Shown: piece by piece, positions 1-11,415 of the stretch
Layout of the letters: every line of letters starts with the position of its first letter
Position numbering within the stretch: position 1 is the first letter of the stretch
Source: Massospora cicadina
Taxonomy: Eukaryota > Entomophthoromycota > Entomophthoromycetes > Entomophthorales > Entomophthoraceae
Reading direction: 5' to 3'
Assembly (NCBI GenBank): GCA_022478985.1
Contig: JAKSZP010006631.1
Coordinates: forward strand, 124,001-188,000
Length of the DNA stretch: 64,000 nucleotides
The notes under the pieces: generated by a model
Database searches by the model: none
Told to the model about the DNA's origin: nothing
The model's input: only the letters and a program-made list of their open reading frames with translations
Position numbers and translations under genes: made by a program

Positions 1-32
1 TGTTAAGCTTCACCTTACATGTAGTACAATAA

Positions 33-419
33 CTTACCTCACTACTTAGCACTAACCAGAGTTTCGCCGCCCCTTACCACCCATCAACTAATGGGGCGTT
101 AGAACGCGCTAATAAAGCTTTTATCTCCATTTTACGTAAGATAGCCGCCTCAAACCTACTCGCTGAACCAATAACTACCCATCGCTTTGCTTGCTATATA
201 AAATCTACCACTTAGTCATCTAGATGTCTCCATTCTAAGCCCTGTATGGGAGTGCTCCCTGGCTACCAAGTAGCGTTCTCCATTGCTTGAGACCTCCATA
301 CCTGAGAACTCCAAGTTAACTATGGGGACTTAGCTGATGAAATTTTCCGGCTTCAAGCCCTAGTCACACAACACATTGTCACCACTACAGGAAGAAATAC
401 ATTCCGATTTAATCTCAGA
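33..419 (+). pseudogene. Ty3/gypsy integrase C-terminal fragment
   Basis: Reading the frame that contains base 72 gives the typical end of a Ty3/gypsy integrase core: a PYHPSTNGALERANKAF segment (72-122) carrying the YHPxTNGxxER signature around the third catalytic acid, then an ILRKIAAS segment. Further on, near 327, the same frame reads DLADEIFRLQALVTQHI, typical of the region after the core. Stops lie at about 30-32, after the IKSTT segment and again near 418, so it is dead. It begins at the window edge, so the element probably extends to the left. It is on the opposite strand from the neighbouring Gyp1-a element and belongs to a different gypsy lineage. Family assignment is firm; the exact lineage is unknown. 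Confidence 0.75.
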
Positions 420-1555
420 TGACCCTCCTTACCAAATTATTAATTAGACATATTGTTCTCTTCTATCATCATTGAACCGGAGGTCAACAGAATAAGCTTG
501 ACATTCTTTGGTCTGGGGGTTATAGGTTATTCATAAGATAAAGTCAGAGTACTTTATTGCTGACGTCACCCAGGGGCCGTGGTTAATAGGGTGCATGGCC
601 ATTTCCTATAGCCCTATACACCCTTTGACAGGATCTTGAGAGGGAAACTTTCAGGATTCAAGATGAAAAAAGAATCAAATTTCCCTACTTACAAATTGAG
701 CTGCAGTCAAACAACTCTTGAGCATATTTAAATGGAGCCTTACCTTAATGGTACTGAACCCAAATTAAATTAGGATTTACAAACGTCGGAGAATTGATGA
801 AGATGACTTTATGAATCTTGTCCCCTCTTCCTAGATTGCAAGATGAGCGTCCTCCACCTCTCTGGTTACAGGGTAACAAAGTAAAATGTGGTGCCGCCCA
901 GGCGGTCAATCCAGAAGTCCATGAATGATCCTGCGTGGATGGGGCCATGGAGATTTTTGAGGCACCATGTACCTATGCACCCTATAAATATTGATACGTT
1001 TTGATCCAATATAGTAGTTTATATTTAATCCATCTTTTTGTTTTACAACTTCTCTGCTAACTTTCAGTTTTGATCCCACCTTCAAACCTTGACGAAAGTT
1101 TAAAACTGGAACGCTGACACCCATTAATAGACGTTGCTTTTAGGCTGACACACAAGTCTCTGCCAATAGAAGCGTTGTCAACACTTCAGCAACTTTTGAT
1201 AAACACTTTATAAACTGGTGACAAACCCCAATCATTCCATGCAATATAAGGTAATACTAATATCTAAATAATTAAAACACATACGTAATTTGGCAATTAT
1301 CATTCCTGATGGAACAATAATTATGGAGGAAATTATATCCAAAAAAATGGTTAGTATCCTAAAAAAATTACTAAAACAATAGCCACAAAAATTATTATAA
1401 CTTCCAAAAAATTCTATGGGTTTTTTATGATAAATCCTCCCATAGCGGATAAAAAAGATACTTTATTATTATCTACAAAGCTGAATGATTTGATAATTCC
1501 AAAAATCCCAATATAATTCCCGCTTAACCAGATTTTCCAGCGAAGATAGAGATTT
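420..1555. other. Unassigned sequence after integrase fragment
   Basis: No gene recognised. The + strand may hold the last part of the integrase reading frame: short fragments such as KLDILWSGGYRLF near 495-530 resemble the SH3-like tail of gypsy integrases. The longest frame is an unrecognised minus-strand ORF of about 72 codons at 906-1124. From 1240 on the sequence is strongly AT-rich. Part of it (about 1400-1500) resembles 20880-20985, suggesting a shared dispersed repeat. Confidence 0.4.
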
Positions 1556-1611
1556 AGAGGTATACAGGACTTCAGACCATCTAGTACTAAAAAAGAGGTA
1601 TACAGGACTTC
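1556..1611. repeat. 18-bp direct repeat with 20-bp spacer
   Basis: The 18-mer AGAGGTATACAGGACTTC occurs perfectly at 1556-1573 and again at 1594-1611. In such a decayed background a perfect short direct repeat suggests a recent slippage event or the target duplication of a very small or excised insertion. Confidence 0.8.
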
Positions 1612-1679
1612 GTTCTATGTCCTGAATTAGCCATCATAGTTTAAAATTAATTTTAAAGGAGCTAAATCTTTATAAAACT

Positions 1680-2170
1680 TGCCTGAATCTTCTTTTCATT
1701 ACCATTCTTGGCAGCGCAATTTCTCTTCTACTTCTCATATCCACTCAGCCTCACACAAGAGCGGTTTCTCTAGGGTCACTTGGTTAATCTCTCCAATGAT
1801 AAACTCCTGAACGCCTTCTTTGCCCCAAGTTGGGGTTTAATAAGGATGCCTATCATGGCTATCTGCCATACCAGAATTACTTATCAATGTTGCTGATAAA
1901 TGCTTCAACGGCTGTATTCCCCTAGGTCAGGGCTCTCACGGCTACACGTTATATCAAGATCTTCTTGGTTAATATATCCAATGAATTCCTCAACGCTTAT
2001 ATTCACCCAGGTAGGACTTCTTTTATTTTGATAAGGATGGAACTTCAAATTCTTTTTTACTTGTCACTTTCCACAGTGGACCCCTTTTAACAAGAGCTAG
2101 TCCAGCAGAAGTTCACACCCACTTAATCTTCTTTACTATTGTCATTAGTAACCACCTTTTATATAATCCA
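1680..2170 (+). pseudogene. Possible antisense ORF (aORF) relic of Gyp1-a
   Basis: This lies just beyond the integrase end of the minus-strand Gyp1-a element, on the opposite strand. A short frame (about 1845-1910) reads DAYHGYLPYQNYLSMLL, which can be aligned with AMVQYQDYFELF of the better preserved aORF at 46594-48319. The preceding LLNAFF segment would fall where that ORF has VLDEAWRQAL. The region also carries an internal imperfect direct duplication (about 1779-1848 against 1966-2040, both starting CTTGGTTAAT and both with TCCAATGA and AATAAGGATG-like parts). Similarity is weak and rests mainly on position and a few residues. Function unknown. Confidence 0.3.
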
Positions 2171-2379
2171 ACAGAAGGTGAGAACACCTTCAGATACACT
2201 TGATCATGTCAAGAATAAATAACAATTTATTTAAACATCTTTCACTTTTTACCAAAATTCAATTATATTATCCTTAAAATAAATGCAAATTTTCATATAT
2301 TTTTCGTTTATGTTTCTTCTCTATATTTTCTATCTTATATATTAATTTTCTCTTAAATCCAATATTTTAGATAAGTTCT

Positions 2380-3125
2380 ATGGACCTGATTCATTATATG
2401 CCCTTCAGCATTAATTTCATCATATAGGCAACTGTCGCCATCATGGAAATAATCTCAATAAGACCTAACCATAGGGCGTCAAACTTTAATTTTCTTTCAA
2501 ATCAGTGGGTGTCACAATAGGCTACCCTATCCCTCACAGGGTATCTCTTAAGCGCTGGTCAAGTATAATCAACCAATTTTTCCCAAATTATGCTTTGAAC
2601 GTCATATCAAACGCCTGTGATTGCAATTACAAAAATGATGTTTGCCAGTCAGGTTAAAGTATTGTTTTAAACTCATTCCTAAAGATGATTTAACTACTGA
2701 ATACAAAGTTGATAGTAGTGAAGAAGTTAGACCATATAAGAGTTTGAATGGTGTTTTCCTGTCGCTATATGATGAATGATATTGGACATGAATGTAACAT
2801 AAATTTAGATAAGATCCCCTAGTGGAGGGTTTCCCGCTACCATTTTCTCAGCGCTACTGTCAGAGCTCCATTGACTCTTTCTACCCTTACATTCATTTCA
2901 GGAGAATATATAATGGAAACCATTCCTTAGATTCCAATTATTATTTTAGTTTTGGAATCACCTAGGAACTTAAGTTGGTTCTATTGTCGGCGAGTAATAC
3001 TTGTTGGCATCTATGCTAGCACACTACTTCATCCATTATGAATCTCATAGTTCTTGTTGCATATATACTGTTTAAGACCTATGTCTCAACCCTTTTAGTC
3101 ATATGGTTTATTGCAACTTAAATTT
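2380..3125 (-). pseudogene. Gyp1-a integrase core and C-terminus
   Basis: Nucleotide alignment by eye to the better preserved integrase at 48605-49585 shows the same order of segments: the end of the core with the VxxVNG-like region (about 2835-2930), the catalytic-domain middle (about 2975-3050) and the HLTRWVE-like region (about 3085-3120). The SH3-like tail follows at about 2380-2490, opposite the FKVIAKMATNAYSIK part of Gyp1-b. Reading frames are broken throughout. The N-terminal half of the domain lies at 3880-4330, separated by about 0.75 kb of extra sequence. Known role of the family: insertion of retrotransposon cDNA. This copy cannot act. Confidence 0.6.
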
Positions 3126-3875
3126 TCTTTATTCTCCAATAATTAACACTCTGAGGCCCCATTGTCAAAATTACAGCTCAAATTAAAAACTGAGTAAATC
3201 TGATTATGGCAATTGAACCTAGTCTAGATGCTTTGTTAAAACTATTGTTGGAGATATCCCCAATTAACTACGTCAAAACCTCTGACGTCAGGGTCCAAAC
3301 CTGATATTAAAGGTTGATTTTTTAAAGAAGTAACCTGATGTTTCAGAATACCCAAAAAATAATCAGATATAGATTTTGGCTAAGATGCGCTTTAATTTCT
3401 CTATAAAAAACTGGCATTCAATTCTTCAAATATTGTCAGAAAAAAGTCATTTTTATGACTAATGGATACTAAACCAGAATTCTTATGAGTTTTCAATTTA
3501 CCAGCAATTTATGCTGAGGATTGATCATCACATGATTTATATTTAGGTTGCTAGCACTCAATGTTGAGAATTTTTACGGTGATGCATTCAATTGTCATTA
3601 TTGCCTAGTAGTATATTTGCTTCCCACTTATATTACAATCCTTTTCCTACTCTCACTTTTAGCCTAAAAGTACTATAAATAGTGGTGAGGCTTTATCTAA
3701 AATCTTAAATCTTATTTCAGATCACCATTCCTTTTTCTATATATTTTGGTCTGCCACTATCCTAGTAGTGAATAAATATCTGGCTACGTTATTAAAGGAG
3801 TTTTACCTTAAGTGAAAACTTTTGTCAAAAAGTAAAACTTTATAAGTATCCTTCACCTGGTGATTTGGTTGCCCT
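3126..3875. other. Extra ~0.75 kb inside the Gyp1-a integrase
   Basis: In Gyp1-b the two integrase halves are adjacent, whereas here about 750 bp separate them, so this is a probable insertion. It is AT-rich and has no recognisable coding frame. A TATA-like string, CTATAAATAG, sits at about 3672-3681. I could not define target duplications or terminal repeats. Confidence 0.4.
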
Positions 3876-3879
3876 GGAC

Positions 3880-4330
3880 TTTATAGGGACAGTTGGATTA
3901 TTTCCCCCTCATCCTGACACCAATCACATCTATTGACACTGTGCTAACAAACCCAGGGCACACTAGATATTAACTTATTACTTTCTTGTGGGTCTTGTGG
4001 AGTTAACATTTTAACAATTGGCTAGTTAACCGTTAGGTTTTAATTCATATATTCCCAGTAATATTACTGACAAAGGTGATCCATTGTTTTTTTTCCATCA
4101 TTCCCTACAACTTTATACGTGGATTGTATAATTGCTGAGCGTTCCAAAGTCTTATGAAATAAACGAATCTTTCTGTTAATATAATTATAAAGATGTCCAT
4201 TCCTCATTTCAGTATTATTACTTTCTCCAGTGCGCTTTAAATCTTTAGGGTTCATCCCTGATGTCTCATAATTATCCATTAAAAAGTTCTTTTTCTTGCT
4301 AACATCTTGATCAGCAGTCATTATTGATAA
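3880..4330 (-). pseudogene. Gyp1-a integrase N-terminus (zinc-binding region)
   Basis: The minus-strand frame 4321-4064 contains LYNYINRKIRLFHKTLERSA followed by IIQSTYKVVGNDG. This matches VFKTINRKQLLFLKPLERAA and IVQAAHKVVGHGG of Gyp1-b, the H-H half of the integrase zinc finger; the second His of the motif is Asn here. Just downstream a shifted frame (about 4015-3890) reads KC-stop-LHKTHKK, then CPGFVSTVSIDVIG, the C-C half and the start of the catalytic core (VECQLHKPHKN, RPGFARHTVSFNIMG in Gyp1-b). Stops and frameshifts make it non-functional. Confidence 0.65.
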
Positions 4331-4339
4331 TCCACTGGC

Positions 4340-4870
4340 GTTCTGATGGCTGCTCCTGCTCTGTGTATAATATAAAAAATCCTAGTATCTCGGCTTCAGA
4401 GCCTAATGAGCAAGCCCTCACTCTGGTTATTTAGGCTTATGCAACCAGAGTAGAGACAAGTGGTTGGTCAAGACCTTAATATGCATCCTGTGAATATATA
4501 CTCATAATCTGTTCGCTGATGTATAACATCCTAATGCATACTCCATTAAACATTAGTTCCTTTTAATGGCGTCAATGTCTGACTCACATATGCCACAGGA
4601 TGCTCCTACCACTATCATATACCTGACTTTAAATGGCTCTAATTGCCATTAATGAGGCACCTATCCTAATTATAAGCATCTGAATAAAAAGGGTACTTTA
4701 TAATAGGACTTGTCATCAGATTTTTTAGAGCTCATAAAATGATTACTGGGCCTCCTGATTCTATATGAATCTTTTTTGGATCCTCTGATAGATGGAATAA
4801 TGGTCTAGAAATTTAGGTGAAACCTTTAATTAATCTGTAAAAGTAGCTTACCATCCAAAGAAGGACTTAT
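4340..4870 (-). pseudogene. Gyp1-a RNase H and RT connection
   Basis: Read from 4870 downward, the minus strand gives the end of the RT palm/thumb and the RNase H domain: an ISRPLFHLSEDPKK segment (family pattern: PL..L), an IGASLMAIR segment (tDAS.gaiGavL pattern, first Asp not clear), and HPVAYVSQTLTPLKGTNV (about 4605-4552), the P-VAYxSRxLxxxExNY signature. A degraded IIHRAGAA segment near 4360 corresponds to the hrxGxxNxxAD end. Several stops interrupt it. RNase H of this family removes RNA from the cDNA hybrid. Confidence 0.65.
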
Positions 4871-5960
4871 ATATACTAAACACTCTTTGAAGTTGACATC
4901 CATTTAAGGGCCATTATCTTCTGAGTTTGAGGTTGCAATCCGCTGGAGTTTATCAGAAACACCAAGAAATAAAAACTCTTTTTTGAATAAATGGCTTTTC
5001 CTTGGCTTAATCTTGAACTTTGATGCCAAAGGTTTTTACTCACTTCCTCTAAGGGTTCCAAGTGATTGGTGAATGTCCTATTGAAAACGTTGATTTTGTC
5101 TAGATACAACAAAACGCAGTACAACTTCAATTCAATCAGGGTGGTATATGGTCCATTGGAAGGTATCTGGTACATCACATAATCCCTGGGGCATTTAGGT
5201 CACCTGGTACAACCTTGTGCAGTATTTATCACACTTGACTCCTGGTCTTCTTTTGGAAAGTCTATCTGCTAATAATCTGAGATAAGTTTCATGGCAAAAG
5301 AACTAAGGCTTTCCCTAGACAATTGAGAGTTTCATCTATCTCAGCAGCGGATATAGATCTTTCTATGTAATTTTTATATGACAAGCAGTTATCAATAACC
5401 ACTTTATTTTGATCCATCTTTTTCTATGCTATAAGGATTGGACTCGCCCATGAACTTTGAGAAAGTAAAAGGAACCCCTGCTCATTAAATTTACCTATTT
5501 TTTTGCTGACTACTGCTTTAGCAGCCTTGTATTGGCGGAAAGAGCACTTTTGTATCGATGGATATTCCCCCAGAATTAACCTTATGGATCACATACTTAG
5601 CGCATTTAAAATCATGATATTAGATGCAAATACTACCTGAACTTTTATCAGTAATTTAACACTTCCTCCTGCTGATAATTTAATAACCCATTAATTTTCT
5701 TTCATTTAGCCTGTACATCTACGTTTTCAGAAACATTTTCCAACAATATTTTTCTTCTAGTATCCCAAAACCATGTACCTCTCTGATCTAAGGGCTTGGG
5801 ATTATATGAGAAAACATGATTTTTTTGGGTTTCCATCTTCATCAGTTTTTGCTCAGAATGGCAAGTAGAACTCAAATTTCACCTTGGCCTAGTATTATAA
5901 TCCCCACAACTGCCTTAACTCAATCTTGATTTTTCATGAGGCAACGAATTTTACATATAA
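4871..5960 (-). pseudogene. Gyp1-a reverse transcriptase
   Basis: The order of RT motifs on the minus strand is SSWASPILIA (about 5465-5430, normally SPWASPxxxVxKKDG), the connected palm region, then ELKLYCVLLYLDKINVFNRT (frame 5178-4876). The catalytic YLDD box reads YLDK, so the second Asp is lost. The region after it, HLEPLEEVSKNL, matches HLNHLEEVFERL of Gyp1-b. The upstream limit, near 5870-5960, aligns with the linker between protease and RT in Gyp1-b. It is continuous with the protease at 11517-11783 once LINE-a is removed. Confidence 0.75.
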
Positions 5961-6129
5961 TTGATCTATGATTCATAGAACTAACCCTGTGTTAAATTAT
6001 TTGGGTTCCCACAGAATGGTAGTCATCATTTTCATTCTTAATGGTATCCCACAGTTTTCAAGTCTATGTGTTGCAGTTTTCCTTATTTTAACTTCCAACC
6101 AACTATTGCTTTATGGGAATTATGTCATT

Positions 6130-6146
6130 ATTATAAATTAGGTTTA
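6130..6146. repeat. LINE-a target-site duplication, 5' copy
   Basis: The 17-mer ATTATAAATTAGGTTTA is repeated perfectly at 11416-11432, immediately after the 3' A/T-rich tail of LINE-a. Weaker similarity continues for about 18 bases beyond both copies. On the minus strand the sequence encodes the NLIYN part of the Gyp1 protease-RT linker, so the empty site can be read as coding sequence. Confidence 0.9.
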
Positions 6147-6243
6147 AAAATTTTTCTCTCTCATTGCAATCACTTTTGCAACAAAATTCGATTCAAGTCT
6201 GATTTTAGTTTGATAATCTCACTGAGGAGATTAGTTTGCACCA

Positions 6244-7586
6244 ATGTTGGGGAGCAGTTTGGCAAGTAAGGTAAAGGGCACAGGTGGTGGCCCTGTGACA
6301 TCCACAGTTCACAAACGCCACAGTGAATCTGGCAGAATAGATAAAAACAAAAAACCAGTTCTAAATCATTTCCCTGAAAATTTTAGCTTGGACTGCGCGA
6401 TGAAACCAGTACATCAATACGCCACACTCTCAACCACTCTCGTCAGTGGAACACAGAGTATGGGTGTTCCAGGTTATTCAGAAAACAGCGCTATGGGAAA
6501 AGTTTTGTGAGGATGTACACATTCATTTCCCAAACGCGATGTATATCACACCTCATTCCATGTCACATGGTTGGCTAGATCTTGGTTTTGAGAGCAAGGA
6601 AGCAGCGGACGAAGCAGCTATGGTGCACATTGTGATAGACCTCCCCCAATGGGCAGCGGGTTGTCAAAACTAAGCGCACTAGATGGACAAAATCCAAAAA
6701 AAATTTTCTTAGTTTTGACTTTCTGCTCATTATGGTCAAACGCGCTATATTAGAACAACACCTGAAGGCCAGACTCACCATATACAGCGAAATACAATCC
6801 TTCAAATTGTAAAGCTTTATGCTGATGCCACACCTATGCACCAGCAAAGCTATTGCAGTCCTAACCCCAGCTGAGGGGATAGCGCAGGTTATAACCCAAA
6901 TCCTGCATACCACTTTTGCCAATATCGAGGGGCATGCCACCCACCCTTTCCAGGTCACCATGGACAGCGCGCCTCCCATCTGCGCCCATTATGATGTGTT
7001 CGGCCACAAGGCACACATCTGCCCCTCCAAGGAGGGCATCACATACTAAGAGCATCCCTCGGCAGCTATGAACACTGGGGAGACCCACTATAAACCAACC
7101 GCCAATACAAAGGAGGCCTTCCTGTGGAGAGCACAAGGTTGCTACTTAGTAGTGCACCCTATATCCCCATAAGAGCAGAAGAAGGCCAAAAAGGCCCGCA
7201 AGGCGGTGTCCAAGGAGGTGGCCAAGGTCGCAACCACTATCCCGCCCTCCCAACACCAGGAGGACATTGAGACTTTCGCGGTGGAAGCATCTTGGGAATC
7301 TCTCAACCAAGCAGATTGGGATGCCCAAGCCGATTGGGCCACCCAAAATGAAGTTCCAATGGGTGAGTTGATTTCACCTGATCAATGCTCCCAAGCCTCA
7401 ATTGGAACCAATTCAGTTTCCAACCTCTCTGCCAAAAATTCTAAATCAAGCGTTGGTGCACCAAAAATGCACGCACCACAAAAATCTTGTTCTGCAGTGG
7501 AGAAACAAAAAGTGAAGGCAAAAGCCAACATGAAACCAACTGCTAAAGTTAACCATTCCTCTGACTACATTGCTGCATGTACCTGA
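6244..7586 (+). pseudogene. LINE-a ORF1 (nucleic-acid-binding protein)
   Basis: The start ATG at 6244 matches the ORF1 start of LINE-b (MSESSWASK... there, MLGSSLASK... here). At least four frame segments are needed to follow it: 6244-6510, 6446-6673, about 6680-7049 and 7206-7586, ending in a TGA. The middle has an RRM-like segment (AILEQHLKARLTIYSEI). Near 6985-7025 is a zinc knuckle, CAHYDVFGHKAHIC, in which the second Cys of the CCHC motif has become Tyr. The C-terminal part is Ala/Lys-rich and then Ser/Lys-rich. ORF1 proteins of this type bind LINE RNA. The stop at 7586 and the ORF2 ATG at 7662 are about 75 bp apart. Confidence 0.75.
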
Positions 7587-7661
7587 GGCGCTGAGAAATG
7601 CCGTGATGACCAAGAGATGGCTGAAGGGCTCAGGTACCCTTCCCCCTGCACCTAAGGTATG

Positions 7662-10600
7662 ATGGGTGGAGCCTTTACTTTAGGGACATTGAACATTGCC
7701 AGACTCAAGGCCTCGCCATACTGAGCTAGAAAACTGAGTTTTTTACAAAATAATTTACCTGTGGATATCCTGGCCATCCAGGAGTCCCACTGTCTGCGCG
7801 GTTCTGAGGATACATGGACAACCATGCTCCTTCCCTCCCTGTCCTTCTGGTCCAAGCACTGTGGGGTGGTTGCTCAAAAAACAATTTTTTTAAATTTTAT
7901 CATCTGAATCCTTCCTTAATGGCTGAGTCCTTGCTGTCAAAATTTTGTGGGCTGATGTGGTGCACGCTATCATCAACATTTACACCCTGACCTGTGCATG
8001 AGAACGTCAGGAATTTTTCTCATTGGTCGAATCCCTTACATTTCCCCCTGACCCTTTTGTAGTTGGAGACATGAACTGTTGGTTGAACCCATCCACCAAC
8101 CGCTGGCCTTCCTCATCTTCCCCGCCACAGGGTCACATAGAACTACAAGTCCTCAAGGCCACCCTAAGGTTGTTTGACGCGCTGCCATGTCATGCTCCAC
8201 TGTTCAAAAACATGTCGCACCCACACATCCACAATGGCCAGTTATGGTCCATGTCTTGCATCGACCTTATCCTCATGCTGTTGAAATTTTGTACCCAAAT
8301 TTCCCATTTTCACATGACAAAAATCGATTTCTCCAATCACAGGTTGGTTTTGATAACCTTCCACCTACCTGAACCAGTAGCTTGGGCTCCAATATGGTGC
8401 AAACTTCACCCAGCTGAACTTGCATCGCCAAGATTTTCCACATGGATGGAATCTGTGACATTGACACAGTAGTTTATCGCACTGTTTTGTGCTGATTCAA
8501 TTTCCACCTGGTCTGCCTTCAAAGCAGACACAATCCGCAAGGCTCACCACCTCTCCTCCTGAAGCTCACGCTCCACCTCAGCAGTCATCTCGCGCGCTCT
8601 GGTGGAGCTGGCCCACCTGGAGTCTAACCTTCCAGCCACGGGCTTCAGCCCTGCTTGGGGTCTCAAATGGGTGGAAGTGGCCGCCCTCCTCAACGCGCTT
8701 GAGCGGCAACACAAACATTGGGTTTGTGTTCAGTATAAAGCTAAACATATCACAGCGGGCGACATGCTCTCCACCTACTTTTTTGAAAATTCTTTGCACC
8801 GCGCCAGTTCATGGCCTGCACACAGGTGCGAAGGCCAGACAATTCCGTAGCAGATACGCCGGCCAATGTGGCAATTGAGATACAAAACTATTGTCCAAAT
8901 TGTACCAATCCAACCCGATTCCGCTTTGTCAAAATGGCGAATTTTCAATAATGCACACATTTGCACCGTTCCTGATTCCCAGAGTTAATGAATTTGATTA
9001 CTCCAGATGAACTCTGGTCTGCCATCCGCGGTGTACCAAATCAGAAATGCACTGCCCTGATGGCATTCCTTATGAGTTCTATAAGAAGTAATTTAAATAT
9101 TTATCCCCACAGTTGCTTGCCTCTCTTAACCAGAGCCTTTTGGAAATGCGCCTCCTTCCAGGAGGGCAAGAGGCCTACAACATTACGCTCTTCAAAAAAG
9201 GGGATAAGCTAGACCTGGCCAATTGGCGCCCCATTTCTTTAACAAACACTGACACAAAATTTTTGAATAAACTATGGCTAACCTTCTAGGGATTGTTGCC
9301 TCCGCTACCATCTCCCCAAAACAATTTGGTTTCATGCCCAGAAGGTCAATTTGGGCTAACGTGCACACTGCGGCCAATGCTTGTCATTCCACGGCCTCTG
9401 ATGCACTTGTATTTTTAGCCCAACATAAGGCCTATGATATAGTAAACTGTGAGTACCTCAGGGCCTGCCTCCACCAATTCCGCTTACCCCCTCATTTCAT
9501 CAGTTGGGTGATGCTGCTGATGGAATCAGCTACAATGGCAGCGCGTGGCCCTGACTTTCTCGCGGATGTAGTCCGCCCTCAAAGGGGCCTACGCCAAGGG
9601 GACCCCTTAGCCCACTCTTATATAACTTAAGCCTTGACCCACTTCTTCAGAATGTAAACACCCACTTTATGGGGGTCCATGTGCAAGGCCAAGCCCTAGT
9701 CAAGATGTTGGCATTTACTGATGATTGTGTGGTCGGGGTGTCTAACAATCATAATGCACGCTCGCTTGAAGCTCTTATCCAAGTTTACTCCCGCGTAAGT
9801 AATGCTGCACTAAACGCCTCCAAAACCAAAATCATCCTCCTTGGTCAGTATCAAACCCGCTGGGCCTCAACGCCCTGTTTACAGCCCACCTCATGTGCTA
9901 GCACACGCGCTTGCTTACCCTGCCCAACCCACACCGCCCCACTTGTGCTCCTCTTTGTGCCACTCCCTACTGTTGGGCCAGTCCGTCATTTGGGGGTGTG
10001 GTTGGAGGCAGGCGGGTATGCCTCAGCAGTGATGGAAAGCCATATTCTGGACAACGTGACAAAGCGCATCGCCTCCCTCAGAGCCCACCCTACTTCCCTT
10101 ACTGGCAGGGTTGTACTAGCCAACTCTACGCTCCTCTTCAAAGTTTGATTTGGGGCCCACGCCATCGCCTTCTCTTAGGTTTCTTCAAAGAAACTGTATT
10201 CCCTTATGAAAGGTGGCAATGGTCGGGCCGCCCACCACCAGTGCGACTTGAGGTCATGTTTGGCCCTCACCATAGTGGTGGCATGGGCCTGCTCGACTTT
10301 GAGGCCCATGCTGCTAAGATCCTGGGCGCCCGGATCGCGGCTGTTACCATCCCTACACTCCCAATATAACACTGGTCCCATGTGGCCCGCTCCAACTTCT
10401 CCCACGCCCTGGGCCTTACCAATCCTTCGCACCCTCACTCTTTGATGAAGTATCTGTCTTCCCACTCTTTGGCCGCAGGTCCCCATGGAACTGCACCCAA
10501 CTTCAAACGAATCCTCCTCTCCATGTGGAGCGCTGAGTGGAGAATTCGTATTTGTGAACACAATGCCTAGAGGGGGCGCCCCTCTCCTCAGTTCACACAG

Positions 10601-11313
10601 GAGGTACAGCTGCTACCCATTCTGGAAGGCTTGATCCCCACATGGCCCCATGTCCTATCCAGGGTGGACTACCTGGACATGATGGACATCCTGTATTCCC
10701 TTAAAGCCCAGAAGACAATTTGGAAATACGCCCACCACCCTCTTCTGCTGCCTCATATATGTTCCCATGTGTGGCGCTGCTTGAGGCGGGTGTACCATAC
10801 TGCTGAGCGCTCTAACGCTTTACACTCATCTTGTTCATCTGTGGCCAGTATGGAACGCTGTTTTACCGCCTGGAGAAGTGCCCTACCTCTAAAGCGATAT
10901 GGCGTGAGGTGCAACGTCTGATTTGCCAGGATCAGGCACATCCCTTCAGTTTGTCTAGAGATATGTTTGCTTTATCTATGGTCTCCCCTCTTTCACCCTC
11001 CCTCTGTGCTTTGGTGGTTGCAATCGCCATGTGGACTATCCACACGATTGTCTTGGATGCCATTGCAGGCTCCACCCCTACCCTCCCTGAAGCTGTCCAC
11101 TGGTTCTGATCCCACTTAGTGGACCAATTTCAAGCGTGGATGTTTGGATACTTCCCACCATGTCGCCATCAGTTGGTCTCCTCCTGGTTCCTGGTTTGGT
11201 TCATCAACTCTGACCCCTTCCTCCACACGTGCTCAATTGTAGTTCTGGCCCCTTTACACGTTCCCCCTCCTCCCAATAATGGTGTTCCCGCTGGCAACAG
11301 GAGATATCATTAG
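7662..11313 (+). pseudogene. LINE-a ORF2 (APE endonuclease, reverse transcriptase)
   Basis: The start ATGGGTGGAGCC at 7662 corresponds to the ORF2 start of LINE-b. Domains in order: AP-endonuclease with LGTLNIAxLKA (about 7685), AIQESHC (about 7780), VGDMNCWL (about 8065) and FSNHRLVL (about 8330, where the family has SDHxxV, so the catalytic Asp is Asn); RT with NWRPISLTNTDTK (about 9220), FGFMPRRSI (about 9330), QHKAYDIVN (about 9420), GLRQGDPLA (about 9590) and AFTDDCVV (about 9712, the FADD box altered at its second residue); then a C-terminal region with WxGAHAI-like and CxxCGQYGTLFYRLEKCP (10838-10885) zinc-binding segments. Multiple frameshifts and stops. No RNase H domain was seen. 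Confidence 0.85.
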
Positions 11314-11415
11314 CTCTTCTGGGGTGCCCCCTGTTACTAAGTTTTGTTTTCTTTGTGTCTTATCAGAAGTGTCCATTCCCTGGTCAGCCTTCCCCAAAAT
11401 AAATTTAAATTTAAA

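Larger units (their letters stand above)
6148..11415 (+). mobile_element. LINE-a, full-length APE-type non-LTR retrotransposon
   Basis: The element runs from a 5' end that aligns with LINE-b (CACTTTTGCAAC shared, 6171-6182) through ORF1 and ORF2 to a short A/T tail (AAATAAATTTAAATTTAA-like), and is bounded by a perfect 17-bp duplication. LINE-a and LINE-b are the same family and nearly the same length (about 5.27 kb). The 3' end contains TGTCCATTCCCTGGTCAGC (11370-11388), also present with one change in the ORF1-only elements HL-1 and HL-2. It sits inside the Gyp1-a element, on the opposite strand. All frames are broken, so the copy is inactive. The clade may be L1/Tx1-like; this is an inference. 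Confidence 0.9.

Noticed and set aside
6575..6979. Long minus-strand frame (134 codons) over LINE-a ORF1
   Set aside because: It is the shadow of the ORF1 reading frames, which match LINE-b in translation; the minus frame does not.
10175..10561. Minus-strand 128-codon frame over LINE-a ORF2
   Set aside because: Antisense shadow of the ORF2 C-terminal region, a GC-richer coding area.
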